In this document: positions 26,719-37,449 of the stretch, piece by piece | Position numbering within the stretch: the stretch's first letter is position 1 | Layout: each line of letters begins with the position of its first letter | Source of the DNA: Clostridium beijerinckii | Lineage (GTDB): Bacteria; Bacillota; Clostridia; Clostridiales; Clostridiaceae | Length of the DNA stretch: 64,000 bases | Direction: 5' to 3' | Assembly: GCF_018223745.1 (NCBI RefSeq) | Contig: NZ_CP073653.1 | Span: 3,372,001 to 3,436,000, forward strand | Program-made: the position numbers and the translations under genes | Notes under the pieces: generated by a model | Told to the model about the DNA's origin: nothing | The model's input: only the letters and a program-made list of their open reading frames with translations | Database searches by the model: none

Positions 26719-26848
26719 AATATTCCCCCCATATAGTTAATTTTAATATTACTTTATCATATATTTAATAATTTAACTAAAAATTATTCCTCCAATAAGT
26801 TCTTTTATTATTTTAAATTTCAAATTCTGTTACACTTAATAAAAGAAA

Positions 26849-26884
26849 GTACTTCAAAATGATAAAAAAATCATTTTGAAGTAC
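26849..26884 (-). terminator. Terminator of the Cys-tail miniprotein
   Basis: GTACTTCAAAATGA pairs perfectly with TCATTTTGAAGTAC over an 8-nt A-rich loop, followed on the minus strand by TTTCTTTT. Confidence 0.8.
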
Positions 26885-26888
26885 ATCC

Positions 26889-26972
26889 TTAATGGCAGCA
26901 TCCTCCACCGCCTTTGAATACTCTAAAAACTATAAAAGCAACAACTGCAATTATTAATATTGTAGCAACCAT
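26889..26972 (-). CDS. 27-residue membrane miniprotein with Gly-Cys tail
   Basis: A very short gene: ATG 26972 behind AGGATGAGGAA. The protein is one transmembrane helix (VATILIIAVVAFIVFRVF) followed by KGGGGCCH. It resembles a minimal version of the Cys-rich miniprotein at 15903-16043. The strong promoter with a double 11-bp repeat, an overlapping Fur-like box and a perfect terminator 5 nt after the stop argue that it is a real gene. A role in iron uptake or metal sensing is inferred. Confidence 0.7.
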   Translation of the reverse strand: MVATILIIAVVAFIVFRVFKGGGGCCH

Positions 26973-27002
26973 TTTCCTCATCCTTCCTACTATCTATCAT
27001 TT

Positions 27003-27021
27003 GAAAATGATTCTCATTATA
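27003..27021 (-). promoter_or_regulatory. Fur-like box over the -10 of the miniprotein gene
   Basis: GAAAATGATTCTCATTATA matches the 19-bp Fur consensus GATAATGATAATCATTATC at 15 positions and overlaps the TATAAT, as expected for iron-dependent repression. Confidence 0.6.
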
Positions 27022-27028
27022 CATTAAA

Positions 27029-27050
27029 ATTATGTAGAAATTATGAAGAT
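27029..27050 (-). promoter_or_regulatory. Double 11-bp repeat promoter of the miniprotein gene
   Basis: Halves ATCTTCATAAT and TTCTACATAAT, then 7 bp (TTTAATG) and a perfect TATAAT (27021-27016). This is one of the best-conserved copies. Confidence 0.8.
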
Positions 27051-27089
27051 AATGATTATTACAAAATAGAATCTTTAGTAATTCTTATA

Positions 27090-28493
27090 TTAGGATAAAA
27101 ATGCTTTAGATACTGACAAAACTACATTTACTACTTGGCTAGGATAAATTCCAAGAATAACAAGTACTGTCATAGATATAGTTAATGCTAATTTTGTACT
27201 TATGGATACCGGAATTGATTCAAGTTTAGTAGGACTTTCTCCAAAATACATAACCTTAACAACTTTAAGATAGTAATATACTGATATAACGCTCATACCA
27301 ATACTTAAAAATGCTAACCATATCTGTCCCTTTTCTATTATAGATAAGAATAAATAGAACTTGCCTATAAATCCTGCTAAAGGTGGAATTCCTGCTAAAG
27401 AAAGTAAGGAAATAAGCATAACAGCAGCTAAAAATGGTGATCTTTTAGCTAAATAAGCATAATCTTTAATTTCATCACTTCCTGTTGCCTTTGAAACTGC
27501 AATTACAACTCCAAATGCTCCCATGTTTGCAAACAGATAAAACAAACTATAAAGCAAAATTGATGCGATGCCAAGACTTGAATTCGCAATAATCCCTAGT
27601 AAAAAATAACCTGCTTGTGAAATGCTTGAGTAAGCAAGCAGCCTTTTAATATTAGTTTGGGGAATAGCAACTAAATTTCCAAGCACTAAAGTTATAACAG
27701 ATAATACTATTATTAAATCAATCCAGTAGCTAGACGCAGATGACATGCCAGTCATAAATAATCTTAATAAAACTGCTAAACCTGCTGTTTTAGATGCTAC
27801 CGCTAAAAATACTGTAATCGAAGTAGGTGCTCCTTCATAAATGTCTGGAGCCCACATATGAAAAGGAACAATGGCTATTTTAAAAGCAAAACCTGCAATT
27901 AAAAATATCATGCCTAGTATTTCTAATGGTGCTATCTGTCCTGTCACCAGTGCTTCTGCAATTTCTTTAATAGCCGTTGTTTGAGTAATCCCATATATTA
28001 AACTTAATCCATACAAGAAAATTGCTGAAGACATTGCACTTAAAATAAGGTATTTTAAACTTGCTTCTTTTGATTTATCATCACCTTTATAAGCAATTAA
28101 AACGCAAAATGATATAGTCATTAATTCTAGCCCTATATATATTGCAATGAGTTCTCCCGATGATACCATAATCATCATTCCAAGTAGCGCAGACACAATT
28201 AATGCATAGAACTCTCCTTGTTTTGAAACTAGATGATCTCTAGAAATTAACACTGTTAATACTGCAGCTATTAAAAATAGCTGTTTAAAAAAAGTACTAA
28301 AGGAATCATTAATATAAGCTCCATCAAACAAAGTTTGCGACTGACTTCCATTAAAAAAAGAAATTACTAAAATTATAAAAAGGCATATGCTTGTAAATAA
28401 CCACAACTTTTCTTTGCACTTCGGCAACGATAAACTTGATACTAAAAGTACAAGACATAAAGCTGCAGTTAAAAGTTCAACTATATAACTCAT
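27090..28493 (-). CDS. nuoN: Complex I subunit N
   Basis: A 467-residue antiporter-like membrane subunit, the last gene of the nuo operon. It has about 13-14 transmembrane helices with the Proton_antipo_M features: [15 protein letters not shown] early, [15 protein letters not shown] with the family HxWxPDxYxGAP motif, [16 protein letters not shown], and [16 protein letters not shown]. It forms part of the proton-pumping arm. It lies 2 nt after nuoM. Confidence 0.95.
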   Translation of the reverse strand: MSYIVELLTAALCLVLLVSSLSLPKCKEKLWLFTSICLFIILVISFFNGSQSQTLFDGAYINDSFSTFFKQLFLIAAVLTVLISRDHLVSKQGEFYALIVSALLGMMIMVSSGELIAIYIGLELMTISFCVLIAYKGDDKSKEASLKYLILSAMSSAIFLYGLSLIYGITQTTAIKEIAEALVTGQIAPLEILGMIFLIAGFAFKIAIVPFHMWAPDIYEGAPTSITVFLAVASKTAGLAVLLRLFMTGMSSASSYWIDLIIVLSVITLVLGNLVAIPQTNIKRLLAYSSISQAGYFLLGIIANSSLGIASILLYSLFYLFANMGAFGVVIAVSKATGSDEIKDYAYLAKRSPFLAAVMLISLLSLAGIPPLAGFIGKFYLFLSIIEKGQIWLAFLSIGMSVISVYYYLKVVKVMYFGESPTKLESIPVSISTKLALTISMTVLVILGIYPSQVVNVVLSVSKAFLS

Positions 28494-28495
28494 AA

Positions 28496-30019
28496 TTAAA
28501 ATCCTCCCATTATCATTCCTATATCTGATATCTTACCCATAAGTGACATTGCTCCACTATGAATAAGGTCAATTAGTGGTGAAGGGAATAAACCAAAAAA
28601 TATTAATACACCTGCGAGCATCACTATAGGTATCATTTCCACTCCTTTTGCATCCTCTAAATGATCCCATTCTTCTTTTCTTGGGCCAAGAAAAGTGCTT
28701 TGAATTACCTTTAATATATAAGCCGCAGTAATAACAATTCCTAGAATAGCCATTATTGAGATTGCTTTAAAAGGTATTACTGAAAATAGTTTTCTTGGCT
28801 CATCATGGGATCCTAAAAATATTAGAAATTCAGCAACAAAGTTGCTTAGTCCTGGTAATCCTAATGATGCAAAACCAGCAATTATAAAACCAATTGCCAC
28901 TCTTGGCATTTGATGTATTAAACCACCAAACTTAGCTATTTCTCTTGTATGAGCCTGATGATAAATATTTCCTATTAGCGTAAAGAATAATGCTGTCATA
29001 ATACCATGGGCAAACATCTGAGCTACTGCTCCATCTATTCCTTCAAAGTTTAATGAAGCAATTCCGAGTAGTACGTACCCCATATGGCTTACACTAGAAT
29101 AACCAATTACAAATTTCAAATCCTTTTGAGCCATAGCAACCATAGCACCATATACTACATTAGCTATTGATAGCACTGCAATTAAAGGAACCCAGTATTT
29201 TGCACCTTCTGGAAATAAAAACACCCCCGCGCGGATAATTCCATAACCACCTAGTTTCATTAAAACCCCTGCATGAAGCATACTTACAGCTGTTGGCGCA
29301 GCTACGTGTCCATCTGGGGACCATGTGTGAAACGGCCACATAGGAACTAATATCCCAAAACCTATTAACATTAGAAAAAAAGCAAATTTCTGAAAACTGG
29401 AGCTATATTCAATAGTGCTAAGAGTTTGTATATCAAAACTTCTTATACCAAGTTTATTAGCATATACAAAAGTTGCAATAATTCCAATTAGAATAAATGC
29501 ACTGCCTACTAATAAGTAAAGAGTTAGCTTCATTGCAGCATAATCTTTTCTAGTACTTCCCCAAACTCCAATTAATATATACATTGGAATAACAGCTATT
29601 TCAAAAAATACATAGAATAAAAATAAATCTCTTGAAATAAATACTCCAAAAACACCTACAACTAGCAAAAGTAGAAATATGAAAAATTCCTTTATTCTTT
29701 TTTCCATTTTCCATGATGAAAAAACACCTGCAAAAATAACGATAGCAGTAAGCAATATTAAAGGTATGCTTAAACCATCCGCACCCACAGAATAATTAAT
29801 TCCGAAGGCAGGTATCCAAGAATATGTTTCTTGAAATTGAAGTCCTCCCATTTCCTTATTGTAAGTAACAAAAGCTATAATCGAAAGCAACAATGAAATA
29901 AACGTGACAATTGCTGCTGTAACTTTTATTTCCTTTTTCTTACCTTCTGGAAGCAAAAGTATTATGATTATACCCAAAATGGGTGCTAATAATATTGACG
30001 TTAATATTGGAAATTGCAT
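28496..30019 (-). CDS. nuoM: Complex I subunit M
   Basis: A 507-residue antiporter-like subunit. Conserved elements: [17 protein letters not shown] with the key Glu, [35 protein letters not shown] and [17 protein letters not shown]. It abuts nuoL (stop and start 1 nt apart) and nuoN. Length is normal for the family. Confidence 0.95.
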   Translation of the reverse strand: MQFPILTSILLAPILGIIIILLLPEGKKKEIKVTAAIVTFISLLLSIIAFVTYNKEMGGLQFQETYSWIPAFGINYSVGADGLSIPLILLTAIVIFAGVFSSWKMEKRIKEFFIFLLLLVVGVFGVFISRDLFLFYVFFEIAVIPMYILIGVWGSTRKDYAAMKLTLYLLVGSAFILIGIIATFVYANKLGIRSFDIQTLSTIEYSSSFQKFAFFLMLIGFGILVPMWPFHTWSPDGHVAAPTAVSMLHAGVLMKLGGYGIIRAGVFLFPEGAKYWVPLIAVLSIANVVYGAMVAMAQKDLKFVIGYSSVSHMGYVLLGIASLNFEGIDGAVAQMFAHGIMTALFFTLIGNIYHQAHTREIAKFGGLIHQMPRVAIGFIIAGFASLGLPGLSNFVAEFLIFLGSHDEPRKLFSVIPFKAISIMAILGIVITAAYILKVIQSTFLGPRKEEWDHLEDAKGVEMIPIVMLAGVLIFFGLFPSPLIDLIHSGAMSLMGKISDIGMIMGGF

Positions 30020-31876
30020 CTACATCCCTCCTAAAATTGGTGCTGCGAGCCAAAGAATTATTAAAGCAATTGCAATGAAAAAAATCAATGCATAGTTTTG
30101 CACCCGTCCTGAATGAATAAGTCTAAGTTTAGCTCCTATTCTCCATATCAAAGAAGTAGTATTATCAAAAATTCCATCTACTACGTTACGATCGCACCAA
30201 TTAAAAAGATAAGAAATATTTAAAACTACTTTTTCATATATTAAGTGATAAAGTTCATTTATATAATATTGATTAAAAAGAAATTGATGAATTGGTCTAA
30301 ACTTCACACTTAGAGCTTCACTTGATATTATTTTCTTACCATATATAAGCCACCCGAGCAGTATTCCACTAAAAGCTGCTGCTACTGATTCACTCATAAC
30401 CATTAAATTTGCTTCAGGAATTTGAGATGTTTGAAAGTATATATATGAAGCAAATGTTTCATTTATAAAACCATAGAATACTGAAAAAACTGATAATATG
30501 ATTAATGGAACAGTCATACACCAGGGCGTTTTATGGACAGAATGTTTTTCTCTTTCCTCTCCAAAGAAGGCTATTAAAACTAAACGAGCCATATAAAATG
30601 CTGTTAAAAATGCTGTAATTAAGCCTAAGTAATATAAAAATATATAGCCATGCTCATAAGTTACAGTTAAAATTTCATCCTTACTGAAAAAGCCTGATAG
30701 AGGTGGAATTCCAGCTAGTGATAAAGATGCAATTATAAAAGTTATGCTTACAAGTTTCATTTTTTTAATTAAGCCGCCCATTTTAAAAATGTCCTGTACA
30801 CCAATAGAATGAATAATGCTACCTGCACCTAAAAATAATAATGCCTTAAAAAATGCATGGCTTGTAAGATGAAACATTCCAGAAGTAAATCCGCCTACTC
30901 CCATTGCCATAACCATATATCCCAATTGACTCATAGTTGAAAAAGCCAATATTCTTTTTAAATCTCTTTGAACTATTGCAATTGTACCTGCCATGAATGC
31001 AGTTATTCCACCAATGTACGCAATTACTAAACTTACTTCATGTAAAGAAGAAAATAATATATAACCACGCGCTAAAAGATATACTCCAGCTGCAACCATA
31101 GTAGCTGCATGAATCAATGCGCTTACTGGTGTTGGTCCTTCCATGGCATCTGGAAGCCAAACATGAAGTGGAAATTGAGCTGACTTTGCTACTGGTCCTG
31201 CAAAAATTAATAATGCTATTATAGTTAAATAAACAACATCTTGATATGCTGGAATACTTGCAGCTAGTTCTCTAAAGTTAAAAGTTCCAAAAGCCATGAA
31301 AAGGCAAAGCATTCCGACTAAAAATCCGAAATCTCCAACTCTGTTAGCGACAAACGCCTTTTTATTAGCCTTTACAGCTGAAGGCCTGTCATAGTAAAAA
31401 CCAATTAGAAGATAAGAACATAACCCTACGAGTTCCCAGAAAAAGAACATTTGAAAATAGTTATTAGAAATTACGAGTCCTAACATTGAGCTTGTAAATA
31501 GAGATAAATTCGCAAAAAATCTTGAAAAACCTTTTTCTCCTTTCATGTAACCCAAGGAATATATTTCAACCAATAAACCTATAAAAGTCACGATTATAAG
31601 CATAGTTGCTGTAAGTGGATCAATTAATACTCCTACTTCAATCTTAATTGGAGCTGATAGCCACGAAACAGCATATTCAACAGGTTTATTTATGCTAACT
31701 TTCGAAGTAATAACCTCATAAAAAACACCTAAAGAAAATATAAAAGAGAGAACCATCCCACCTATTGCAATTGCTGAACTAATCCCTTTTAATTTTTCTG
31801 TAATGAACCCAATAATTAGAAATGCAATTGCGGGAAATATGGGAATTATCCAAGCTAAATCTATAAATCTCATCAT
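30020..31876 (-). CDS. nuoL: Complex I subunit L
   Basis: A 618-residue antiporter-like subunit with a C-terminal extension that carries the lateral helix. Markers: FFWELVGLCSYLLIGFY, QFPLHVWLPDAMEGPTPVSALIHAATMVAAG and [21 protein letters not shown] 31876 is chosen because TAGGTG lies before it, whereas the longer start at 31888 would overlap nuoK by 7 nt. The frame allows either. Confidence 0.94.
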   Translation of the reverse strand: MMRFIDLAWIIPIFPAIAFLIIGFITEKLKGISSAIAIGGMVLSFIFSLGVFYEVITSKVSINKPVEYAVSWLSAPIKIEVGVLIDPLTATMLIIVTFIGLLVEIYSLGYMKGEKGFSRFFANLSLFTSSMLGLVISNNYFQMFFFWELVGLCSYLLIGFYYDRPSAVKANKKAFVANRVGDFGFLVGMLCLFMAFGTFNFRELAASIPAYQDVVYLTIIALLIFAGPVAKSAQFPLHVWLPDAMEGPTPVSALIHAATMVAAGVYLLARGYILFSSLHEVSLVIAYIGGITAFMAGTIAIVQRDLKRILAFSTMSQLGYMVMAMGVGGFTSGMFHLTSHAFFKALLFLGAGSIIHSIGVQDIFKMGGLIKKMKLVSITFIIASLSLAGIPPLSGFFSKDEILTVTYEHGYIFLYYLGLITAFLTAFYMARLVLIAFFGEEREKHSVHKTPWCMTVPLIILSVFSVFYGFINETFASYIYFQTSQIPEANLMVMSESVAAAFSGILLGWLIYGKKIISSEALSVKFRPIHQFLFNQYYINELYHLIYEKVVLNISYLFNWCDRNVVDGIFDNTTSLIWRIGAKLRLIHSGRVQNYALIFFIAIALIILWLAAPILGGM

Positions 31877-31881
31877 AACAC

Positions 31882-32190
31882 CTACCATTTTAAAATATTG
31901 AAATCTTCTACATTAGATGTAGGTAGACTTCGATAAATATTTAAGATAATAGCTAAACCTACAGCTATTTCGGCTGCTGCAACAACAATAACGAATATAG
32001 CAAAAAGGTGTCCTGTAACCTTTTCTGGTGCTAAAAATCTATTAAAAGCTACTAAATTAATATTGACTGCATTCATCATGATTTCCACTGACATTAATAC
32101 ACTGATAACATTTCTTTTAACAACTGCTCCATAAAGACCAATACAAAACAAAGCTGCTGCGAGTATTAAATAACCTTCTAAACCAACCAT
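31882..32190 (-). CDS. nuoK: Complex I subunit K
   Basis: A 102-residue three-helix membrane subunit. The helix with the essential Glu is seen in [19 protein letters not shown], and the third helix in [18 protein letters not shown]. Start 1 nt after the nuoJ stop. Confidence 0.94.
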   Translation of the reverse strand: MVGLEGYLILAAALFCIGLYGAVVKRNVISVLMSVEIMMNAVNINLVAFNRFLAPEKVTGHLFAIFVIVVAAAEIAVGLAIILNIYRSLPTSNVEDFNILKW

Positions 32191-32682
32191 CTAATTTTTC
32201 ACTCCTTTTGCTAAAATAATAGCGCCTACCAAGGCTATTAATAAGAGTAATGCAGAAACTTCAAAGGGAATCATATAATTTCCAAAGAATCCATCTGCAA
32301 TAGCACTAATGGTATTTTCTATATTTAAATTCTTATAAGTAAAGTTACTACGTAAAATTAAGCGTGTAATAAGCCCAAAGAATCCTAAACAAAATGCTAA
32401 ACCTGTCCATCTTAATTTATTAAAGGGATTACTGTTTTTCATATCATTTTTTCGTGTAAGCATTATAGCAAATACGATTAAGATTGAAATTGCTCCAGCA
32501 TAAATTAAAATCTGTGCTAAAGCTAGAAAATCAGCTTGAAGCAAGATGAAAACCACTGCTATACCTATGAATGTTAAAATCATTGATAAAGCACTATGGA
32601 TAATATTTTTTGAATGAACGACACCTATAGCAAAAGCTATAATTAAAAATGCTATAGGCCAAAAAACAAAAGCTGAAATCAT
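32191..32682 (-). CDS. nuoJ: Complex I subunit J
   Basis: A 163-residue membrane subunit with five helices. The conserved AQILIYAGAISILIVFAIML helix 3 is present, as are VHSKNIIHSALSMILTFIGIA and the last helix LLLIALVGAIILAK. The inverted repeat element at 32701-32789 separates it from nuoI. Confidence 0.92.
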   Translation of the reverse strand: MISAFVFWPIAFLIIAFAIGVVHSKNIIHSALSMILTFIGIAVVFILLQADFLALAQILIYAGAISILIVFAIMLTRKNDMKNSNPFNKLRWTGLAFCLGFFGLITRLILRSNFTYKNLNIENTISAIADGFFGNYMIPFEVSALLLLIALVGAIILAKGVKN

Positions 32683-32700
32683 TATAAATCCTCCTTGTTA

Positions 32701-32789
32701 AGAATATGAAGTAAATATTGGTCATTAATATAATGCATGTTTCTCATCATGCAAAAAAGTATTCTGACCTGTTACTTCTTTGAATATTC
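32701..32789. repeat. Intercistronic inverted-repeat element 3 (nuoI-nuoJ)
   Basis: AGAATATGAAGTAAATATTG and the inverse of the right end (GAATATTCAAAGAAGTAACA) are related termini ending in GGTCA. The centre has a CATGATG-like hairpin. The right end lies within the last codons of nuoI. Short relative of the elements at 33186 and 34381. Confidence 0.5.
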
Positions 32790-33170
32790 ATCAAATAGTG
32801 TTAACTTAGTTTCTGCTCTACTGTAAGCACTTAGTTCAAAATCCGAAGTAACCTGAAGTGCCTTAGTTGGGCAGCTTTCAACGCATAATCCGCAAAAAAG
32901 ACAATATTCTAATTGCATTTCATATTTAGTTAAATGTTTTTTATTATTTTCATCTTTATAACTTTCAACATTAATAACTCTATTTGGGCAGCTCAAAGCA
33001 CAAATGCTGCATGAAATACATTTTTCTGAATCCAGTCTAAAAGAACAACGAGAACGCAATGGAAGCTTTGGATGTTCTTCTGGATACTGCTGAGTGATAT
33101 TTTTTTCAAATAAATGTCCAAGTGTTACTCTAAGACCATTTAATAATCCTTTACCAAACATTAAATTCAC
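32772..33170 (-). CDS. nuoI: Complex I subunit I (two 4Fe-4S clusters)
   Basis: A 132-residue peripheral subunit. Cluster motifs: CISCSICALSCP and CLFCGLCVESCP, ligating N6a and N6b, which pass electrons toward NuoB. Its N-terminus LFEKNITQQYPEEHPKLPLR is standard. With NuoEFG missing, an external electron donor such as ferredoxin would deliver electrons here. Confidence 0.93.
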   Translation of the reverse strand: MNLMFGKGLLNGLRVTLGHLFEKNITQQYPEEHPKLPLRSRCSFRLDSEKCISCSICALSCPNRVINVESYKDENNKKHLTKYEMQLEYCLFCGLCVESCPTKALQVTSDFELSAYSRAETKLTLFDEYSKK

Positions 33171-33185
33171 CTCTTAACTAATTGT

Positions 33186-33342
33186 GGCATATTCAAGAAA
33201 TAATAAGTCATCATGCTAGTCTATTTCTAGTCATACTACGTCAGCATTTTTACCTAATAGGCCCACTATGAGATAAAAATACTTCCTTGCCTGACTGAAA
33301 ATATACATCGCATCATGGACTTATTATTTTCTTTCATATACC
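33186..33342. repeat. Intercistronic inverted-repeat element 2 (nuoH-nuoI)
   Basis: Left end GGCATATTCAAGAAATAATA and the inverse of the right end GGTATATGAAAGAAAATAAT are related inverted termini, both followed by AGTC. The interior, on the minus strand, shares TCAGGCAAGGA, then ATAGTGG, CCTATTAGGT and GACGT, with the larger element at 34381. The right end covers the last codons of nuoH. Confidence 0.65.
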
Positions 33343-34368
33343 TAACTGAAATATTTTAATACCAATTCCAGTTAGTAAAATGTTTATTAGAGAAATAGGA
33401 ATAAGATATTTCCAGTTTAAAGACATCATATGATCTAACCTAAACCTAGGAAAAGTCCAACGAACTAACATAAGCAGTAACACTATTAAGTAAGTTTTTA
33501 GGATAAACCAAATCCAAGAAGGTAATAACGGACCACTAGCTCCTCCTAAGAATAAAGTAGCTGTAAGTGCTGAAGTAGCAAACATATTTGTATACTCAGC
33601 AAGATAAAAAAGTGCATATCTCATTCCGCTATATTCTGTGAATGGACCAGCTACTATTTCCTGCTCTCCTTCAGCTAAGTCAAAAGGAGCTCTATTTAAC
33701 TCTGCAGTCGCGGCAATAAGATAAATAATAAATGCAACAGGCTGTAAAAAAATGAACCACACGCTATTTTGGGCTGTTATAATTTCTGTCAAATTTAAAG
33801 AACCACTTATCATAACTACTCCAAGAAGAGAAAAAATCATAGGTATCTCATAACTTATCATTTGGGCAACTACTCTCATCCCACCTAAAAGGGAATACTT
33901 ATTATTAGATCCCCAACCTGCCATTAATATAGGTATTGAGGAAACTCCAGATATGGCTAAGAAATAAAGCAATCCCAAATTTAAATTTACAGCAACCATA
34001 TTTTTTCCAAAAGGTAACACAGCATATATTAATAAAGCAGGAACCATAACTAAAAATGATGCCATTACGAAAACTAATTTATCTGTCTTTTCTGGAATAA
34101 TATCTTCCTTGCCGAGAAGTTTGACAACATCTGCTACGCTTTGAAATATTCCTTGTGGCCCAAATCTATTAGGCCCTGGACGCTGCTGAAGATAACCACA
34201 AAATTTTCTTTCTAAATAAATCAAAAACATAGCATTTAATAAAACAAAAGCTACAATCCCAATAAAATAAACTAAGCTCATAATAATACTTACAAAGGCA
34301 TTTGGTATTGCCAATGCCGAAGTTAAACCCTTAATCCAATTAGATATGTTTAAAAATATATTCTCCAT
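33334..34368 (-). CDS. nuoH: Complex I subunit H
   Basis: A 344-residue membrane subunit at the quinone site. Hallmarks: [24 protein letters not shown], the loop [20 protein letters not shown] and [17 protein letters not shown]. Normal length. It would bind menaquinone if this complex is quinone-linked. Flanked on both sides by intercistronic repeat elements. Confidence 0.95.
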   Translation of the reverse strand: MENIFLNISNWIKGLTSALAIPNAFVSIIMSLVYFIGIVAFVLLNAMFLIYLERKFCGYLQQRPGPNRFGPQGIFQSVADVVKLLGKEDIIPEKTDKLVFVMASFLVMVPALLIYAVLPFGKNMVAVNLNLGLLYFLAISGVSSIPILMAGWGSNNKYSLLGGMRVVAQMISYEIPMIFSLLGVVMISGSLNLTEIITAQNSVWFIFLQPVAFIIYLIAATAELNRAPFDLAEGEQEIVAGPFTEYSGMRYALFYLAEYTNMFATSALTATLFLGGASGPLLPSWIWFILKTYLIVLLLMLVRWTFPRFRLDHMMSLNWKYLIPISLINILLTGIGIKIFQLGI

Positions 34369-34380
34369 TTCAACCTCCTA

Positions 34381-34660
34381 AGGCACATGAAAATAAATAA
34401 CAAGTTCAAAGTTGCCATGATTATTTTTCATCAGGCAAGGAGACAAGTTGCCCTTATAGTGGCCCTATTAGGTCAATTTGCCGACGTGAGCAGTGAACCC
34501 AAATCTACGATTTGATGATGGTCGCTTACTCTGTGAGCACTCAGTGAGCGTATGCGAATCGAGCTTCCCATGATGGAAAATGGGCACCTTAGAAAAAAGC
34601 AGCTATGCTGCATATAAGAACTTTTCTGGCAAATGGACTTGTTATTTTTTGAATGTGCCT
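34381..34660. repeat. Intercistronic inverted-repeat element 1 (nuoD-nuoH), MITE-like
   Basis: A 280-bp element with perfect 8-bp ends AGGCACAT/ATGTGCCT and longer imperfect arms (GGCACATGAAAATAAATAAC against GGCACATTCAAAAAATAACA). It is G/C-richer than its surroundings, with several hairpins inside, and has no reading frame. It fills the whole gap between the nuoD stop (34664) and the nuoH ribosome site. Shares interior blocks with the element at 33186 in opposite orientation. Confidence 0.75.
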
Positions 34661-34663
34661 GAA

Positions 34664-35776
34664 CTACCTATCAATTTCGCCTAATATAGGATCAAGTGAT
34701 GCGAGTATTGCAACAGCATCCTGAATAGTGCTTCCAGTCGCCATTTCAGGAAAGGCACCTATATTAACAAAAGATGGGCCATGTATGTGAATTCTATAAG
34801 GTTTATCAGACCCATCACTTACTAAGTAATATCCGAGTGCACCTTTAGAGCCTTCAATTTGATGATAAATATCTCCTTTTGGCGGTTTTATCAGCCTTGG
34901 AGCTTTAGCTAAAACTGGACCTTCTTTTATTTGCTCTAGCGCCTGTTTAATTATTTTTATACTCTCTTCCATTTCTCCAATACGCATTATCCATCTTTCA
35001 TAGCAATCGCCATCTTTACCGACAATCACTTTAAAATTGAAACGATCATAAATACCATATGGCGCATCACGTCTTAAATCTAAGTCTATACCAGAAGCCC
35101 TAAGGTTTGGACCTGTTAAACCATAAGCTAAAGCTTTTTCTCCACTAATTATTCCAACACCTTTAGTTCTTGCTTGAAATATTTCATTACCAGTGATGAT
35201 TCGTTCATACTCTATAAAGCTCTTATCCATATCATTAAGAAAGCTTTTTAAGCTAGGCATAAATTCCTCAGGCAGATCATAGCTTACTCCACCGATACGC
35301 ATATAATTTGTAGTCATTCTAGAACCACAAACCATCTCGAATAAATCCAAAACTTTTTCTCTATCTCTAAAGAAATACATCCAAGGGGTATGCCCATTTA
35401 AATCAAGAGCCATACTTCCTAAAAAAACTTGATGACTTGCTATTCTCTGCAATTCAGCCATTATTATACGAATGTATTCTGCTCTTTCTGGAACTTCAAT
35501 CCCAGCAAGCTTCTCTACTGTTTGAATGTAACCTAACTCATTTAACATTCCAGATAAATAATCTAATCTATCAGTATAAGGTATAAATTGAGTATAGGTT
35601 CTGGATTCAGCTAGCTTTTCCATACCTCTGTGCAAATAGCCTATGATATTTTCTACATTTACAATATGCTCACCATCTAAAGTAAAGATTGCTCTATATA
35701 CACCATGGGTACTAGGATGCTGTGGTCCAAAATTTAAAGTCATTTCTTCAGTGTGCAACTCTCTGTTATATTCCAT
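34664..35776 (-). CDS. nuoD: Complex I subunit D
   Basis: A 370-residue peripheral subunit related to the [NiFe] hydrogenase large subunit, forming the quinone pocket. Present: [12 protein letters not shown] at the start, the [21 protein letters not shown] region and the ending with [11 protein letters not shown] 35776 lies 10 nt after AGGAGG; an in-frame TTG two codons earlier is also possible. Separate from nuoC, unlike the fused NuoCD of enterobacteria. Confidence 0.94.
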   Translation of the reverse strand: MEYNRELHTEEMTLNFGPQHPSTHGVYRAIFTLDGEHIVNVENIIGYLHRGMEKLAESRTYTQFIPYTDRLDYLSGMLNELGYIQTVEKLAGIEVPERAEYIRIIMAELQRIASHQVFLGSMALDLNGHTPWMYFFRDREKVLDLFEMVCGSRMTTNYMRIGGVSYDLPEEFMPSLKSFLNDMDKSFIEYERIITGNEIFQARTKGVGIISGEKALAYGLTGPNLRASGIDLDLRRDAPYGIYDRFNFKVIVGKDGDCYERWIMRIGEMEESIKIIKQALEQIKEGPVLAKAPRLIKPPKGDIYHQIEGSKGALGYYLVSDGSDKPYRIHIHGPSFVNIGAFPEMATGSTIQDAVAILASLDPILGEIDR

Positions 35777-35794
35777 TCTCAAACTTCCTCCTTT

Positions 35795-36232
35795 CTACCT
35801 TCGCTTTTCAACCTTAAAATCTTTTCTAAGCGGATGTCCTAGAAAATCATCAGGACATAATATCCTTTTTAAATCTGGATGGCCAATAAAATTAATTCCA
35901 AATAAATCATAAGCTTCTCTTTCCTGAACATTTGCTGCAAGCCAATATTTAGTTAATGATGGAATTTCAAGCTTTTCATTAAGTTTTACCTTAATTCTAA
36001 TCATCTCATGAGTATTTAATGACATAAAATGATAAATACAGCTTAATACATCATCTTCAATAGCTGTTAAATCAACTAAAAAATCAAATCCATATTGCTT
36101 TACCTTTTTTATAACGTCTAGAAATTTACTTGCTTCTGTGTGAATAGCAATCTGCGTATTTTCTATAATTTCAATATCTTGCTTATATTCTGCTTTCAGT
36201 TCAAAAATTAGATTTTCACAAGTCTTACTCAC
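35795..36232 (-). CDS. nuoC: Complex I subunit C
   Basis: A 145-residue peripheral subunit. The signature [20 protein letters not shown] ending in [10 protein letters not shown] is present. Overlaps nuoB by 8 nt. Its C-terminal acidic extension is absent, as in short NuoC forms. Confidence 0.93.
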   Translation of the reverse strand: MSKTCENLIFELKAEYKQDIEIIENTQIAIHTEASKFLDVIKKVKQYGFDFLVDLTAIEDDVLSCIYHFMSLNTHEMIRIKVKLNEKLEIPSLTKYWLAANVQEREAYDLFGINFIGHPDLKRILCPDDFLGHPLRKDFKVEKRR

Positions 36233-36734
36233 TTCTTCCCACCTCTTTCGGATGAATAATTTTTTCTTTTAACGTTAAAAGCCCATGGATTAATGCTTCT
36301 GGCCGTGGAGGACATCCTGGAATATAAACATCTACTGGTAAAAATATGTCAGCACCTGGAACAACATTATAGGAATCTACAAACGGTCCCCCACTAGTTG
36401 CACAGCTTCCCATAGCAATTACCCATTTAGGTTCCGGCATTTGGTCATAAATCTTTTTAACTATAGGTGCCATTTTTTCAGTAATTGTTCCTGCAACAAT
36501 CATCAAATCTGCTTGTCTTGGTGAAGCACGGAAAACTTCATATCCAAAACGTGCAATATCATAACGAGCACCTCCTGCTGCCATCATTTCAATAGCACAG
36601 CATGCGAGTCCAAATGTTAACGGCCAAAAAGAATGTACGCGGAAATAATTTAAAGTATCATCTAATTTAGTTAAAATAATATTTTTTTCTATTTGCTCTT
36701 GAATCTCTTTATCTTGTTTAAAATTTACTTCCAC
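36225..36734 (-). CDS. nuoB: Complex I subunit B (cluster N2)
   Basis: A 169-residue subunit carrying the terminal 4Fe-4S cluster N2. The ligand Cys set is visible: [19 protein letters not shown] and [13 protein letters not shown] 36734 with GAGGGGG upstream is favoured over the longer frame at 36764; it overlaps the nuoA end. Confidence 0.94.
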   Translation of the reverse strand: MEVNFKQDKEIQEQIEKNIILTKLDDTLNYFRVHSFWPLTFGLACCAIEMMAAGGARYDIARFGYEVFRASPRQADLMIVAGTITEKMAPIVKKIYDQMPEPKWVIAMGSCATSGGPFVDSYNVVPGADIFLPVDVYIPGCPPRPEALIHGLLTLKEKIIHPKEVGRSE

Positions 36735-37081
36735 TCTAATGCCCCCTCTTTCCACGCATACCATAAACCAATGATTAAAATGCCTATAAAAATAACCATT
36801 TCAAAAAGTGCGAATAATCCTAATGATTTAAATTTCACTGCCCATGGCAATAAAAATACTGTTTCAACATCAAAGAGTAGAAATACTAAGCCGTACATAA
36901 AGTAACTGACCTTAAATCTAATCCACGTTGAACCAGTAGTTTCAACACCACACTCATAAGTAGATAATTTTTCTTTATTTGGCTTCTTCGGTCTTACTAA
37001 GGAAGCCGTTAATAAGACGACCATTCCAAAAATAAATGAAGCTATAAGAAAAATTCCAATAATCAAATAATCTTGTATCAT
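36725..37081 (-). CDS. nuoA: Complex I subunit A
   Basis: A 118-residue, three-helix membrane subunit and first gene of the operon nuoABCDHIJKLMN. Markers: [44 protein letters not shown] promoter with the double 11-bp repeat lies about 110 bp upstream and drives the whole cluster. No nuoE, nuoF or nuoG follows or precedes it here. Confidence 0.95.
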   Translation of the reverse strand: MIQDYLIIGIFLIASFIFGMVVLLTASLVRPKKPNKEKLSTYECGVETTGSTWIRFKVSYFMYGLVFLLFDVETVFLLPWAVKFKSLGLFALFEMVIFIGILIIGLWYAWKEGALEWK

Positions 37082-37198
37082 TTTTATCCCCTTTCAATTT
37101 ACTTTAAAATCAAAATCAACACGTTCAAACCTTCCTTCTACAGGTACAAAGTCTAAAAGTTATTAATAATTTTATATCTGCTCACATATTAACAAGTT

Positions 37199-37220
37199 TT
37201 TATGAAGTTATTATGTAGAA
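37199..37220 (-). promoter_or_regulatory. Double 11-bp repeat promoter of the nuo operon
   Basis: Halves TTCTACATAAT and AACTTCATAAA, then 7 bp (AACTTGT) and TAATAT (37191-37186). The leader before nuoA would be about 100 nt. Confidence 0.72.
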
Positions 37221-37334
37221 ATCCTATAGGTTAACACATAATTTTCAAATTATTCCACATGTGCCGCTGAAATCCGAGACATTATTAAAGTAAATTTAAA
37301 GAATTTTTTATTAAAGCCATTCATAATAAATATC

Positions 37335-37430
37335 AAAAAAGCAGAGGTTTATAAAATACAAACTTCTGTTTTACTGCATTATTCCTATTAATAAGCGACT
37401 TATTACACGTATTTAATTATTTAACTTTTA
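37335..37430 (-). ncRNA. Candidate regulated small RNA
   Basis: A stretch of about 96 nt with its own repeat-type promoter (site 37450-37471, TATGAT at 37442-37437) and its own terminator. The terminator pairs CAGAGGTTT with AAACTTCTG (one wobble) and ends in six T at 37340-37335. Near the 5' part is a short hairpin, AATAAG-TCG-CTTATT. No start codon with a ribosome site gives more than a few codons. It lies between nuoA and a SHOCT gene, and transcription would run toward nuoA, ending about 115 bp before the nuo repeat. Confidence 0.5.
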
Positions 37431-37449
37431 TTTTTTATCATACAAAATA

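Noticed and set aside
26719..26848. Autoregulatory repeat before the response regulator gene
   Set aside because: Only a GGAGGAAT-like segment is seen; no second half at 11 bp and no matching -10 spacing.
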